A stretch of DNA of 64,000 bases from Futiania mangrovi (GTDB lineage: Bacteria > Pseudomonadota > Alphaproteobacteria > Futianiales > Futianiaceae), in contig NZ_JAMZFT010000002.1 of NCBI RefSeq assembly GCF_024158125.1, positions 620,001 through 684,000 on the forward strand, written 5' to 3'. How positions within the stretch are numbered: position 1 is the first letter of the stretch; every line of letters starts with the position of its first letter. Below are positions 27,851 through 36,354 of this stretch, piece by piece. The notes beneath the pieces were generated by a model. The model had not been told where the DNA came from, ran no database searches, and saw nothing but the letters and a program-made list of their open reading frames with translations. Position numbers and translations under genes: made by a program.

Positions 27851-29077
27851 CTACGTCCGCCTGGTGCGCCGCAGCAGGGCGAGAAGGACGAGAGCCCCTG
27901 CGAGCGGGAAGACCGCCACGGCGCCGAAGGTCAGCGTGTAGCTGCCGATCAGCTTGTAGAGCGCCGAGTAGAGGGCCGGCCCGACTACGACACCCCCGAA
28001 AGTGAAGAACAGCGCGCCCCCCGTCGCCAGGCCCACGTCCTCACGCCGCGTCAGGCGCGCAACGTCCGCCAGGAACACGCCGTTCCAGCCGATGGAGCTG
28101 GCGCCGAACACGCAGAGGACCGCGACCACCGCGGCCGGCGGCCAGTCCGGGCCGAGAAAGGCCGTGACGAGACAGGCCGCCGCGGAGAGCAGTCCGATCA
28201 GGATCAGCACAGGGATGCCGAAGCGGAGCCGGTCCGCCAGCATGCCCCAGATGACGCGCCCGCCCGCGCCGCAGGCCTGCACGAGGGATATGAGCCCTCC
28301 CGCCGCAACCAGAGACCAGTGCAACTCCTGCACCAGCATGGTCACGGTGAAGGCCATCAGGCAGAGCTGCGTCGTGGCGAAGCAGAAGCCCATGAACGAT
28401 AGCGCCCGCAGCTCGGGTTGCCGCCAGACGAGCGCGAGGCCGCTGAGCATCGTTCCGCGCAAGGGTCGCTGCGGCTCCCGCTCCTCGTCCCAGCGCGCCC
28501 GCAGCGGCAGAAGAAGCACGAGCAACAGCACGATCAGCCCGCCCGATACGACGAACGCCGCCTGCCAGCCGATCGCCTCGGTCAGCGGCGGCAGCATGAG
28601 GCCGGCGAGGATCCCGCCCAGCGGCACCCCCGTCTGCTTCAGGGAAAAGACGAGATTGCGCCGCGCGGGCGGGGTGACCCGCTGAAGGATGGAGGAGGAC
28701 GAGGGGTTGGTGAGCCCGTACCCGACGCCCAGCAGAAGCGAGGCTACCACCACGACGGCGAGATTGCCGCTCGCAATGCCGAGAATCCCGACACAGCTCA
28801 TCGCAAGCGCGAAGATGCTCGCCGCGCCCGGTCCCCATCGGCGCACGAGGGGGCCCGCGATCGCGGACATCAGCGCGGCCGAGACATAGATCAGGCTGAC
28901 CTGGTAGCCGACCATCTCCGCACCGACCGTAAAGCTGTCCGCAGCCGTCGGCGCTACGGTCGCAAGCGCAAGCACCGCCAGCGTGGCAAGCGCCTGCACC
29001 CCGGTCACGGCGGCAAGCGTCAGCGGCAGGCCGCCCGGCGGGCGCCCCACCCCGGCTGCGGGGACGTCTGCCGTCAT
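27851..29077 (-). CDS. MFS transporter
   Basis: Major facilitator of 408 residues with 12 predicted transmembrane helices, loop 2-3 basic motif (AGPLVRRWGPGAA) and the second-half equivalent (GRVIWGMLADRLRFG). It overlaps the CitE-like lyase gene by four bases, so it is probably the uptake system for the acid degraded by the neighbouring CoA-pathway enzymes. Itaconate or a related dicarboxylate is a reasonable guess by context only. Confidence 0.88.
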   Translation of the reverse strand: MTADVPAAGVGRPPGGLPLTLAAVTGVQALATLAVLALATVAPTAADSFTVGAEMVGYQVSLIYVSAALMSAIAGPLVRRWGPGAASIFALAMSCVGILGIASGNLAVVVVASLLLGVGYGLTNPSSSSILQRVTPPARRNLVFSLKQTGVPLGGILAGLMLPPLTEAIGWQAAFVVSGGLIVLLLVLLLPLRARWDEEREPQRPLRGTMLSGLALVWRQPELRALSFMGFCFATTQLCLMAFTVTMLVQELHWSLVAAGGLISLVQACGAGGRVIWGMLADRLRFGIPVLILIGLLSAAACLVTAFLGPDWPPAAVVAVLCVFGASSIGWNGVFLADVARLTRREDVGLATGGALFFTFGGVVVGPALYSALYKLIGSYTLTFGAVAVFPLAGALVLLALLRRTRRT

Positions 29078-29994
29078 CGCGGCGCGGCCTCTGCACCCCG
29101 GCTTTCCGCGAGCGCGGCCAAGGCGAGAATGCGCTGGCAGCCGAGGATGACCGGCCGCTCAACCAGCTTGCCGTCCAGCGTGCAGACCGCGCCGCCCGCG
29201 GCCTCGTAGGCCTCGACGATCCGGCGGGCCTGGGCGACTTCCTCGGGCGCCGGGGCGAGGGCGGCGTGGATCGGGGCGATCTGCTTCGGATGGATCGCCG
29301 CGCGCGCGCTGAAGCCAAGCTCGAAGCTGCGCGCAACGTCCGCGAGATACCCGGCGTCGTCGTCCAGCGCGATCCACGGCATCTCGATCGCCGCGAGGCC
29401 GTGACGGGCCGCGGCATGGACGACGCGGGCGCGGGCGTGCACGAGCGCTGCCCAGCCGAAGGGGACGCGAAGATCCGCCGCAAGGTCGGCGCCGCCGAAC
29501 ATCAGCGCGGCCAGCCGGGCGGATGCGCCGCCGATCTCCATGACGTTCTCGAGCCCCTCGGCGGTCTCGATCAGCGCCACGAGGAAGCCCGGCGCCCCGG
29601 CCTCCGCCAACAGGTCGCCCGCCAGGCGCACGTCCCCCGCGGCATCGATCTTGGGCAGCATTAGCCCGTCCCACAAGGCTGCGACATCCGGGGCCGTCAG
29701 GGCCAGCAGGTCCGCGATCCCGGTGCGGGAGCGCACGCCGTTCACCCGCACAAGAACCTTCGGGCCGTCGGGCGCCCGCGGCGTCCGCAGGAACGCGAGC
29801 ACCGCGTCCCGGGCCTCGTCCTTGGCGGCCGGCGCAACCGCGTCCTCCAGGTCGACGATGATCGCGTCGGCCCCGGCGGCGAGCGCCTTTCCGAACCGGT
29901 CGGGCCGCGATCCGGGCACGAACAGGAGCGACCGCAGGACGGGCAGGCCGCCGGGCGACGCGTCGGCGGGAGAGCGACCGGAGGGAGATGTCAT
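29074..29994 (-). CDS. HpcH/HpaI-CitE family CoA-ester lyase, probable citramalyl-CoA lyase
   Basis: TIM-barrel lyase of 306 residues of the CitE/malyl-CoA lyase group: RSLLFVPGSRPDRFGKAL (residues 21-38), DLEDAVAPAAKDEAR with the metal-region acidic residues, VRVNG, LPKID, LIETAEGL and the C-terminal AIHPKQI. Such enzymes cleave malyl-, citramalyl- or citryl-type CoA esters. In a cluster with CaiB and MaoC proteins, cleavage of (S)-citramalyl-CoA to acetyl-CoA and pyruvate is the best fit. It is divergent from the MaoC gene and in operon with the MFS transporter. Confidence 0.82.
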   Translation of the reverse strand: MTSPSGRSPADASPGGLPVLRSLLFVPGSRPDRFGKALAAGADAIIVDLEDAVAPAAKDEARDAVLAFLRTPRAPDGPKVLVRVNGVRSRTGIADLLALTAPDVAALWDGLMLPKIDAAGDVRLAGDLLAEAGAPGFLVALIETAEGLENVMEIGGASARLAALMFGGADLAADLRVPFGWAALVHARARVVHAAARHGLAAIEMPWIALDDDAGYLADVARSFELGFSARAAIHPKQIAPIHAALAPAPEEVAQARRIVEAYEAAGGAVCTLDGKLVERPVILGCQRILALAALAESRGAEAAPR

Positions 29995-30025
29995 GAGAAA
30001 GAGCTTTCCATGCGTCTTGGCTTAT

Positions 30026-30049
30026 GCGAATTTATACGGACAAATTTGC
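30026..30049. promoter_or_regulatory. inverted repeat between divergent lyase and MaoC genes
   Basis: GCGAATTT (30026-30033) and AAATTTGC (30042-30049) form an inverted repeat with one mismatch around an 8-base spacer, in the AT-rich centre of the 105-base divergent region. It is a candidate site for the local GntR regulator encoded at 36355, or another factor. Confidence 0.45.
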
Positions 30050-30099
30050 AGGGGCAACCCGGCCATAGTATCGGAAAATCGACAGGGACAATCCGCGAC

Positions 30100-30597
30100 A
30101 TGCCAGCGTCCAGTGCAACCCGGACCATCGTTTCCAGCCCGGGCCGCTATCTCGAGGACTTCGAGGTGGGCGACGTCTACGAGCATCGCCCGGGCCGTAC
30201 GATCACCGACGCGGACAACATCAACTTCAGCCTGATGACGATGAACCGGCACCCGCTTCATTGCGACCAGGCCTATGCGGCGAAGTCGGAATTCGGCAGG
30301 CCGCTCGTCAACAGCGCGCTGTCGCTCTCGATCGTCGTCGGCATGACGGTCGACGACGTGAGCTACAAGGCGATCGCCAATCTCGGGTGGGAGGAGATCA
30401 GGCTGATGGCGCCCGTCTTCCCCGGCGACACGGTCTATGCACGCTCCGAGGTGCTGGAGAAGCGGGCATCCAAATCGCGCCCGACGCAGGGCATCGTGAC
30501 CACGCGGACCGAAGGCTACAAGTCCGACGGAACGGTCTTCATGAGCTTCGTCCGGAAAGCGCTGGTGCCCAAACGCGGACACGGCGTCGGCGACTGA
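30100..30597 (+). CDS. MaoC family hydratase, probable itaconyl-CoA hydratase type
   Basis: Hot-dog-fold acyl-CoA hydratase of 165 residues. The active-site segment NFSLMTMNRHPLHCDQAYAAKSEFGRPLVNS holds the conserved histidine and aspartate region. The later GDTVYARSEVLEKRASKSRPTQGIV is typical of mesaconyl/itaconyl-CoA hydratase relatives. The ATG at 30100 begins just before conserved sequence; longer in-frame starts fall in the regulatory region. First gene of the plus-strand half of the cluster, divergent from the lyase. Confidence 0.83.
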   Translation: MPASSATRTIVSSPGRYLEDFEVGDVYEHRPGRTITDADNINFSLMTMNRHPLHCDQAYAAKSEFGRPLVNSALSLSIVVGMTVDDVSYKAIANLGWEEIRLMAPVFPGDTVYARSEVLEKRASKSRPTQGIVTTRTEGYKSDGTVFMSFVRKALVPKRGHGVGD

Positions 30598-30699
30598 GCG
30601 CGGACAGCGCGCGCATGGGGCCGGCCCGCCAAGGAGCCGTCAGCCCTGCCGGCAAGGGTAACGAGAGCCCGAAGGGGCCAGACCAACGGGAGAACGCCA

Positions 30700-32127
30700 A
30701 TGAACGTCCATGCCCCCCTCGACGCGGGGACCGACACGGCCACTGCCCCGATCCGCGAGGCGCTGGCCGCCTTCGCGGCGCAGACCGATCACGCCGACAT
30801 TCCGGCGCAGGTTCGTACGCGCGCCGTGCATCACATGCTCGACGCGGCGGGCATCGCACTCGCCTCGACGCGGTATGACTTCGCTCTGCGCACGCTGACC
30901 GCGTTGCGCGGGCTCGGCGGCGAGGGGCCTGTGCCCGTAATCGGCATGCCCGCCCATCTGCCGCCGCGCGACGCGGCGATGGTCAACGGGCTCTTGTGCC
31001 ACGGGCTCGACTTCGACGACACCCACATCGCGGGCGTCGTGCATCCGACCGCGAGCGTCTTCTCCGCGGTCCTGTCGGCGGTCCATCATGCGGGTGCGAG
31101 CGGCCGCGACATGGTGACCGCCTATGTGATCGGGGTCGAGGCTGCGGCGCGCATCGGCATGGTCGCGCGCGGCGGCTTCCACCAGGTCGGCTTCCATCCG
31201 ACCGGCATGGTGGGCGTCTTCGGCTGTGCGCTCGCTGCCGGGCGGATCTTCGGCCTAACCGAGAAGCAACTGGCACACGCGCAAGGCATCGCGCTCTCGC
31301 TCGCCTCGGGAAGTCTGGAATTCCTCGAGGACGGCGCCTGGAACAAGCGCTTCCACCCGGGCTGGGCCGCCAATGCCGGGATCACGGCGGCGGCGCTGGC
31401 GCGTGAGGAGTTCTTCGGTATTACCCGGCCCTACGACGGCCGTTTCGGGCTCTACAATTCCTATCTGGGAGAGTTGTCCAAGGCCTGCGACCTGTCGCTC
31501 GCCACTGCCGGTCTCGGCGAGACGTGGGAGCTGATGAACACGGCGATCAAGCCCTACCCGGCGTGCCATTTCACCCATGGCTGCATCGACGCGGCGCAGG
31601 CGCTGGCGCAGCAGGGCATCGGCGCAGACCGGATCGCGTCCATCGTCGCGCTCGTCCCGGCGGAAGTGGTGAAGACCGTGTGCGAGCCGGAGGCGAACAA
31701 GAAGCGCCCGGCCAACAGCTACGACGCGCAGTTCTCGATCCCCTATCTCGTGGCCACGCCCTTCGTGCGCGGGCGCTTCACGCTGGCGGAGCTGGAGGAC
31801 GAGGCGTTGACCGACCCGGCGATCCTCGCGCTGGCCGACCGCGTGTCCTACCGGGCCGACCCGGACTCGCCCTTCCCGCGGGCATACTCGGGCGAGGTGA
31901 TCGTCACGCTCAAGGACGGGACGGAGCACCGGCACCGCGAGCATGTGAACCGCGGCGCCGCAGATCGCCCCCTGACAAATGCCGAGATCGTCGAGAAGTA
32001 CGAGGGCAACGCGGCCATGACGCTGGCCCGCGGCGAGGCGGAGCGGTTCAAGGCGGCCCTCCTCGGGCTCGATGCCGACGAGCCGGCAGCCGGTCTCCTG
32101 GCCACGCTCGGCCGGCCAAGCGCCTGA
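30700..32127 (+). CDS. MmgE/PrpD family protein
   Basis: The 475-residue protein belongs to the family that includes 2-methylcitrate dehydratase PrpD and cis-aconitate decarboxylase. Recognisable segments are NGLLCHGLDFDDTH with HPTASVFSAVL (residues about 94-125), GFHPTGMVGVFGCA and the conserved KPYPACHFTHGCIDAA region (about 285-300). Members act on tricarboxylic acids with no metal cofactor. In this cluster it could process aconitate, methylcitrate or an itaconate-related acid; which cannot be decided from sequence. Confidence 0.85.
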   Translation: MNVHAPLDAGTDTATAPIREALAAFAAQTDHADIPAQVRTRAVHHMLDAAGIALASTRYDFALRTLTALRGLGGEGPVPVIGMPAHLPPRDAAMVNGLLCHGLDFDDTHIAGVVHPTASVFSAVLSAVHHAGASGRDMVTAYVIGVEAAARIGMVARGGFHQVGFHPTGMVGVFGCALAAGRIFGLTEKQLAHAQGIALSLASGSLEFLEDGAWNKRFHPGWAANAGITAAALAREEFFGITRPYDGRFGLYNSYLGELSKACDLSLATAGLGETWELMNTAIKPYPACHFTHGCIDAAQALAQQGIGADRIASIVALVPAEVVKTVCEPEANKKRPANSYDAQFSIPYLVATPFVRGRFTLAELEDEALTDPAILALADRVSYRADPDSPFPRAYSGEVIVTLKDGTEHRHREHVNRGAADRPLTNAEIVEKYEGNAAMTLARGEAERFKAALLGLDADEPAAGLLATLGRPSA

Positions 32128-32167
32128 TTTCACTGGTCGAGGGGCCGTGCGGCGCGCGGCCCTACCG

Positions 32168-32178
32168 CCAGCCCTACC
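32168..32178 (-). repeat. GGTAGGGCTGG motif between two catabolic genes
   Basis: Minus-strand copy in the 90-base gap between the MmgE/PrpD and acyl-CoA dehydrogenase genes. A second, partial copy (GGTAGGGCC) lies a few bases to the left, ending near 32158, so the gap contains two direct copies. Confidence 0.6.
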
Positions 32179-32217
32179 CTTGTTGCTCCACCGCTTTCTG
32201 ACCGAGGATTTCCCCCG

Positions 32218-33396
32218 ATGACTGCCGATGCCGCCCGCACGCTCGAGGCAGAGCGTCTTGAACAGGAACGCATGATCCTGGACAGCATCGACCGCTGGCT
32301 GGAGCGCGACGTCCGCCCGCAGGTGATGCATCTCGAGCACAACGACATCTATCCCGACGACATCGTGGAGCAGATGAAGGCGCTCGGCCTGTTCGGCGCG
32401 ATCATCGACGAGGAGTACGGCGGCCTCGGCCTGCGCCCCTCGGTCTATGCCAAGATCATCGAGCGCATCTCGACCGTGTGGATGTCGCTCTCCGGCATCA
32501 TCAACAGCCACCTCATCATGGCGTTCATCGTGCAGCGCAAGGGCACGGAGGCCCAGAAGCGGGAGCTTCTGCCCCGCTTCGCCACCGGCGAACTGCGCGG
32601 CGGCCTGGCGCTCACCGAGCCCGATTGCGGCACCGACCTGCAGGCTATCCGCACGACCGCGCGCAAGGTCGGCGATCATTATGTCGTGAACGGCACGAAG
32701 ACCTGGATCTCGAACGGCATCAAGGGCTCGGCCTTCGCGCTTCTGGTCAAGACGGACCCGGCGGCCGATCCGCGCCACAAGGGCATGTCCATGTTCATCG
32801 CCGAGAAGGGCGACGGTTTCCGCGTCAGCCGCAAGCTGGAGAAGCTCGGCTACAAGGGCATCGATTCCGCGGAGCTGATCTTCGAGAACTACAAGGTCCC
32901 GGAAAGCCGCCTGATCGGCGGCGTCGAGGGCGTCGGCATGGCGTGCGCCATCTCCGGGCTGGAACTGGGCCGCGTCAATGTTGCGGCGCGCGGCGTCGGC
33001 GTCGCGCAGGCCGCCCTCGACGAGGCGGTGAAATACAGCCAGCAGCGCCAGACCTTCGGCAAGCCGATCCACCAGCACCAGGCCATCGCGCTGAAACTCG
33101 GCGACATGGCGACGCGCGTCATGGCCTCGCGCCTGCTGACCGAGCAGGCGGCGAACGCGCTGGACCGGGGGGACCGCTGCGACTACGAGGCGGGCATGGC
33201 CAAGCTGTTCGCGACGGAATCGGCGGTGGAGAATTCGCTGGACGCCATGCGGATCCACGGCGGCTACGGCTATTCCAAGGAGTTCGTGGTCGAGCGTCTC
33301 TACCGGGACGCGCCGCTCCTGTGCATCGGCGAGGGCACGAACGAGATCCAGCGCCTGCTCATCGCGCGGCGCCTCATCGAGAACAACCCGGCCTGA
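32218..33396 (+). CDS. acyl-CoA dehydrogenase
   Basis: FAD-dependent dehydrogenase of 392 residues, oxidising an acyl-CoA at the alpha-beta bond and passing electrons to ETF. The usual three domains are seen: N-terminal helices, middle beta domain (ALTEPDCGTDLQAIRTTA, TWISNG) and C-terminal helices ending IHGGYGYSKEF and CIGEGTNEIQRLLIARRLI, where the glutamate of EGTNEIQR is the likely base. Similar dehydrogenases accompany CaiB/MaoC/CitE genes in itaconate and methylsuccinate-type clusters. Confidence 0.9.
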   Translation: MTADAARTLEAERLEQERMILDSIDRWLERDVRPQVMHLEHNDIYPDDIVEQMKALGLFGAIIDEEYGGLGLRPSVYAKIIERISTVWMSLSGIINSHLIMAFIVQRKGTEAQKRELLPRFATGELRGGLALTEPDCGTDLQAIRTTARKVGDHYVVNGTKTWISNGIKGSAFALLVKTDPAADPRHKGMSMFIAEKGDGFRVSRKLEKLGYKGIDSAELIFENYKVPESRLIGGVEGVGMACAISGLELGRVNVAARGVGVAQAALDEAVKYSQQRQTFGKPIHQHQAIALKLGDMATRVMASRLLTEQAANALDRGDRCDYEAGMAKLFATESAVENSLDAMRIHGGYGYSKEFVVERLYRDAPLLCIGEGTNEIQRLLIARRLIENNPA

Positions 33397-33427
33397 CGCC
33401 GGACCAGCATCACGGGAGAGAGACGCG

Positions 33428-34624
33428 GTGCTTCCCCTTCACGGCATGACGGTGATCGCGGTCGAGCAATATGGCGCGGGGCCCTTCGGCTCCATGCTGC
33501 TCGCCGACATGGGTGCGGATGTCATCAAGATCGAGAACCCGGCAGAGGGCGGCGAGGTCGGCCGGCACGTCGGGCCATTCTACTTCGACAAGGGCGACAG
33601 CCATTTCTACCAGGCGTTCAACCGCAACAAGCGGTCGATCACGCTGAACCTGAAGCACCCGGAAGGCCAGCGCATCTTCCGCGCGCTCGTGGCGAAGGCG
33701 GACGCGACGCTCGACAATCTGCGCGGCGACCTGCCCGAGAAGCTGGGCGTCACCTTCGACGCGCTGAAGGACGCGAACCCGAAGATCGTCTGCGCGCACC
33801 TGTCGGCCTACGGACGCACGGGAAGCCGGAAGACCTGGCCGGGCTACGACTATCTGATGCAGGCGGAGACGGGATATCTAAGCCTCACGGGCGAGCCCGA
33901 CGGCCCGCCCGCGCGCATGGGACTCTCCATCGTCGACATGATGACCGGCCTGCTCGCGGCCTATGCGCTGACCTGCGGCGTGTTCGGCGCGCGGGAGACG
34001 GGCAAGGGGCGCGACATGGACGTCAGCCTGTTCGACACGGCGCTGCACAACCTCTCCTACCTCGCGACCTGGTACCTGAACGGGGGCCACGTGCAGGGGC
34101 GCGAGGCGCGCTCGGCGCACCCGTCGCTTGTGCCGTCGGCGCTCTACCGCACGAAGGACGGCTGGATTTTCCTGATGTGCAACAAGGAAAAGTTCTGGCC
34201 GATCCTGGCGGAAAAGCTGGGCCATCCCGAGTGGGCGGACGACCCGCGCTTCCGCACCTTCAAGGACCGGCTCGAAAACCGCGACCTCGTCACCGAGATC
34301 CTCGACGCCGCGCTGATGCAGAAAACGACCGACGAATGGACGGCAATCCTGGGCGGCGCGGTGCCCGCGGCCCCCGTGCACAACGTCGCGCAGGCGCTGG
34401 AGAACCCGTTCGTGGCCGAACGCGGCGGCGTCGCGGACTTCGCCCGGCGTGCCGGCGAGGCGGGACCGCCGGTCCGGATGCTGACCGGGCCCGTCCGGGT
34501 CGGCGGCGCAGAGGTGCCGGCGCGTGCGGCACCCGCACTTGGCGGCGATACGGCGGACGTGCTGTCGACCATCGGCCTCGGCCCGGACGACATCGCCCGC
34601 CTGCGCGCCGACCGCGTGATCTGA
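33428..34624 (+). CDS. CaiB/BaiF family (class III) CoA-transferase
   Basis: Transfers CoA between carboxylic acids through an aspartyl-CoA anhydride intermediate. The catalytic aspartate is D170 in MGLSIVDMMTG, matching the family position near 169. The N-terminus has the usual YGAGPFGSMLLADMGADVIKIE. The GTG at 33428 is preceded by GGGAGAGA. With the MaoC and CitE genes this gives a complete activation-hydration-cleavage route, so a succinyl-CoA:itaconate type specificity is plausible. Confidence 0.88.
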   Translation: MLPLHGMTVIAVEQYGAGPFGSMLLADMGADVIKIENPAEGGEVGRHVGPFYFDKGDSHFYQAFNRNKRSITLNLKHPEGQRIFRALVAKADATLDNLRGDLPEKLGVTFDALKDANPKIVCAHLSAYGRTGSRKTWPGYDYLMQAETGYLSLTGEPDGPPARMGLSIVDMMTGLLAAYALTCGVFGARETGKGRDMDVSLFDTALHNLSYLATWYLNGGHVQGREARSAHPSLVPSALYRTKDGWIFLMCNKEKFWPILAEKLGHPEWADDPRFRTFKDRLENRDLVTEILDAALMQKTTDEWTAILGGAVPAAPVHNVAQALENPFVAERGGVADFARRAGEAGPPVRMLTGPVRVGGAEVPARAAPALGGDTADVLSTIGLGPDDIARLRADRVI

Positions 34625-34643
34625 TCGAGGGGGGACGTCCGCC

Positions 34644-34865
34644 ATGGCCGATGAGGAGTTCGCGCGCGCCTATCTCGCCCGCTCCTTCGGGATGACCGTC
34701 GACGACGCCACGCTGGCGCTGGTGGCGGGTCTGATCGAGAAGACCCCGCGCGTGCTGGAGGCGCCCCTTGCGGAGGCGCGGGCGGCGGCTGCGGAACGCA
34801 CGCTGTTCGACGTCGCGCCCAACCGGCATGCCGCGCTCATGCTGGGCAAGGAGCCTGTGCGATGA
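34644..34865 (+). CDS. AtzG/DUF4089-like small amidase subunit
   Basis: The 73-residue helical protein (FARAYLARSFGMTVDDATLALVAGLIEKTPRVLEAPL) resembles AtzG, a GatC-like partner that stabilises the AtzE amidase. It overlaps the following amidase gene by four bases (ATGA), so the two subunits are made together. The assignment rests on size, residue pattern and context. Confidence 0.7.
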   Translation: MADEEFARAYLARSFGMTVDDATLALVAGLIEKTPRVLEAPLAEARAAAAERTLFDVAPNRHAALMLGKEPVR

Positions 34866-36256
34866 GCGACCCGGCGCTGATGACGCTGACCGAAGCGGCG
34901 GCCGCCGTGCGCGCCGGGGATGTGACCTCCCAGGCGCTGGCCGAGGCCTGCCTCGCCCGCATCGCTGCGGCGCAGGACACGCTCAACGCCTTCATCGCCG
35001 TCGATGCGGAGGGTGCGCTCGCGGCCGCGCGCGCCTGCGACCGCGAGGCGCGGGAGGGCCGCTTCCGCGGGCCGCTCCATGGCGTGCCGCTTGCCCACAA
35101 GGACATGTTCTACCGCAAGGGCCAGCGCTGCACCTGCGGCTCGAAGATCCGGGCCGGTTTCGTCCCCGACGAGACGGCGGAGGTGCTCGAACGGCTCGAC
35201 GCTGCGGGCGCGGTCACGCTCGGCACCCTGCACATGTCGGAGTTCGCGATGGGGCCGACGGGCCACAATGCGCAGATCGGCCGCTGCCGCAACCCGTGGA
35301 GCCCGGAGCATGTCACCGGCGGATCGTCCAGCGGGTCGGGTGCCGCGGTCGCGGCGCGGCTGGCTTTCGGGGCGCTTGGCTCCGACACCGGCGGATCGGT
35401 GCGGCTGCCGGCGGCGTTCTGTGGCGTCGTCGGCCTGAAACCGACGCAAGGCCTGCTCAGCCAGCACGGCATGATGGGGCTGTCGGAGAGCATGGATTGC
35501 GCGGGGCCGCTGGCGCGGTCCTCGGCCGATGTCGCGGTGCTGATGGACGTGCTGACCGGGCAGGGGACGCACCATGCCGATGTGCTGTCGCGGCCGGTGT
35601 CCGGCCTGACCGTGGGCCTGCCAACGAGCTATTATTTCGACGGCGTCGAGCCGGAAGTGCAGGCAGCGCTCGATGCCGCACGCCGCGTGCTCGAAGGCGC
35701 CGGGGTGCGGGTGGTGGACGTCGACGTGCCCGACCATTCGGCCTTCGCCGAGCTTGCCAACCTGGTCTTCACACCGGAGGCGGCGGCGCTTCACCTGCCC
35801 TGGCTGCTCGAACGTCCGGAGGATTACGGGCCCCAGGTCCGCGCCCGACTGATGCAGGGGCTGACGATCCCGGCAGTCCAGCATCTCCAGGCCAAGCAGC
35901 TTCGCGTGCTCCATGCCCGCGCCATGATCGAGGGTCCGCTAGCCGCCTGCGACGCCTTGCTGACGCCGGCGCTGCGCAGGCGCGTGCCCACGGCGGCAGA
36001 GACGGACGTGGCCGCGGGCACGGCCATGGCGGCGACCATCGCGGCGGTGTCGGACATGACGCGGCCACTGTCGTACCTCGGCCTTCCCGGGCTTGTGACG
36101 CCCGTTGGGCGGGACAGTGCCGGGCTGCCGGTCGCCATGCAACTGATCGGACGGCCGCGACAGGAGGCAACGCTCCTGGCGCTCGGCCATGCGCATGAGA
36201 GCACGACGGACTGGCTGGCGGCGGTGCCGCCCGTGCCGGGGCGGCCGGCGTCCTGA
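34862..36256 (+). CDS. amidase-signature hydrolase, AtzE/GatA-like
   Basis: Ser-cisSer-Lys amidase of 464 residues. The triad is visible: K80 in LAHKDMF, a cis-serine in the GGSSSGSG loop (154-160) and nucleophile S179 in DTGGSVRLPA. It forms a pair with the AtzG-like subunit just upstream, as 1-carboxybiuret hydrolase AtzE does with AtzG. It is not a gatA, because gatC/gatB are absent. Its place behind the CoA-pathway genes suggests the operon may also release an acid or ammonia from an amide. Confidence 0.85.
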   Translation: MSDPALMTLTEAAAAVRAGDVTSQALAEACLARIAAAQDTLNAFIAVDAEGALAAARACDREAREGRFRGPLHGVPLAHKDMFYRKGQRCTCGSKIRAGFVPDETAEVLERLDAAGAVTLGTLHMSEFAMGPTGHNAQIGRCRNPWSPEHVTGGSSSGSGAAVAARLAFGALGSDTGGSVRLPAAFCGVVGLKPTQGLLSQHGMMGLSESMDCAGPLARSSADVAVLMDVLTGQGTHHADVLSRPVSGLTVGLPTSYYFDGVEPEVQAALDAARRVLEGAGVRVVDVDVPDHSAFAELANLVFTPEAAALHLPWLLERPEDYGPQVRARLMQGLTIPAVQHLQAKQLRVLHARAMIEGPLAACDALLTPALRRRVPTAAETDVAAGTAMAATIAAVSDMTRPLSYLGLPGLVTPVGRDSAGLPVAMQLIGRPRQEATLLALGHAHESTTDWLAAVPPVPGRPAS

Positions 36257-36354
36257 AGCCGGACCTTGATCCCGGATGCGTTGACCTGCGGGGCGGTGCG
36301 GTATATCGGGCGCGTTCCGGCGGGCGTGGCTCCAGGGGACCGGGGAGGTGGCGC

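Noticed and set aside
34862-36256. Assignment of the amidase as GatA
   Set aside because: No gatC or gatB is adjacent; the small partner is AtzG-like and the genes lie in a catabolic operon.
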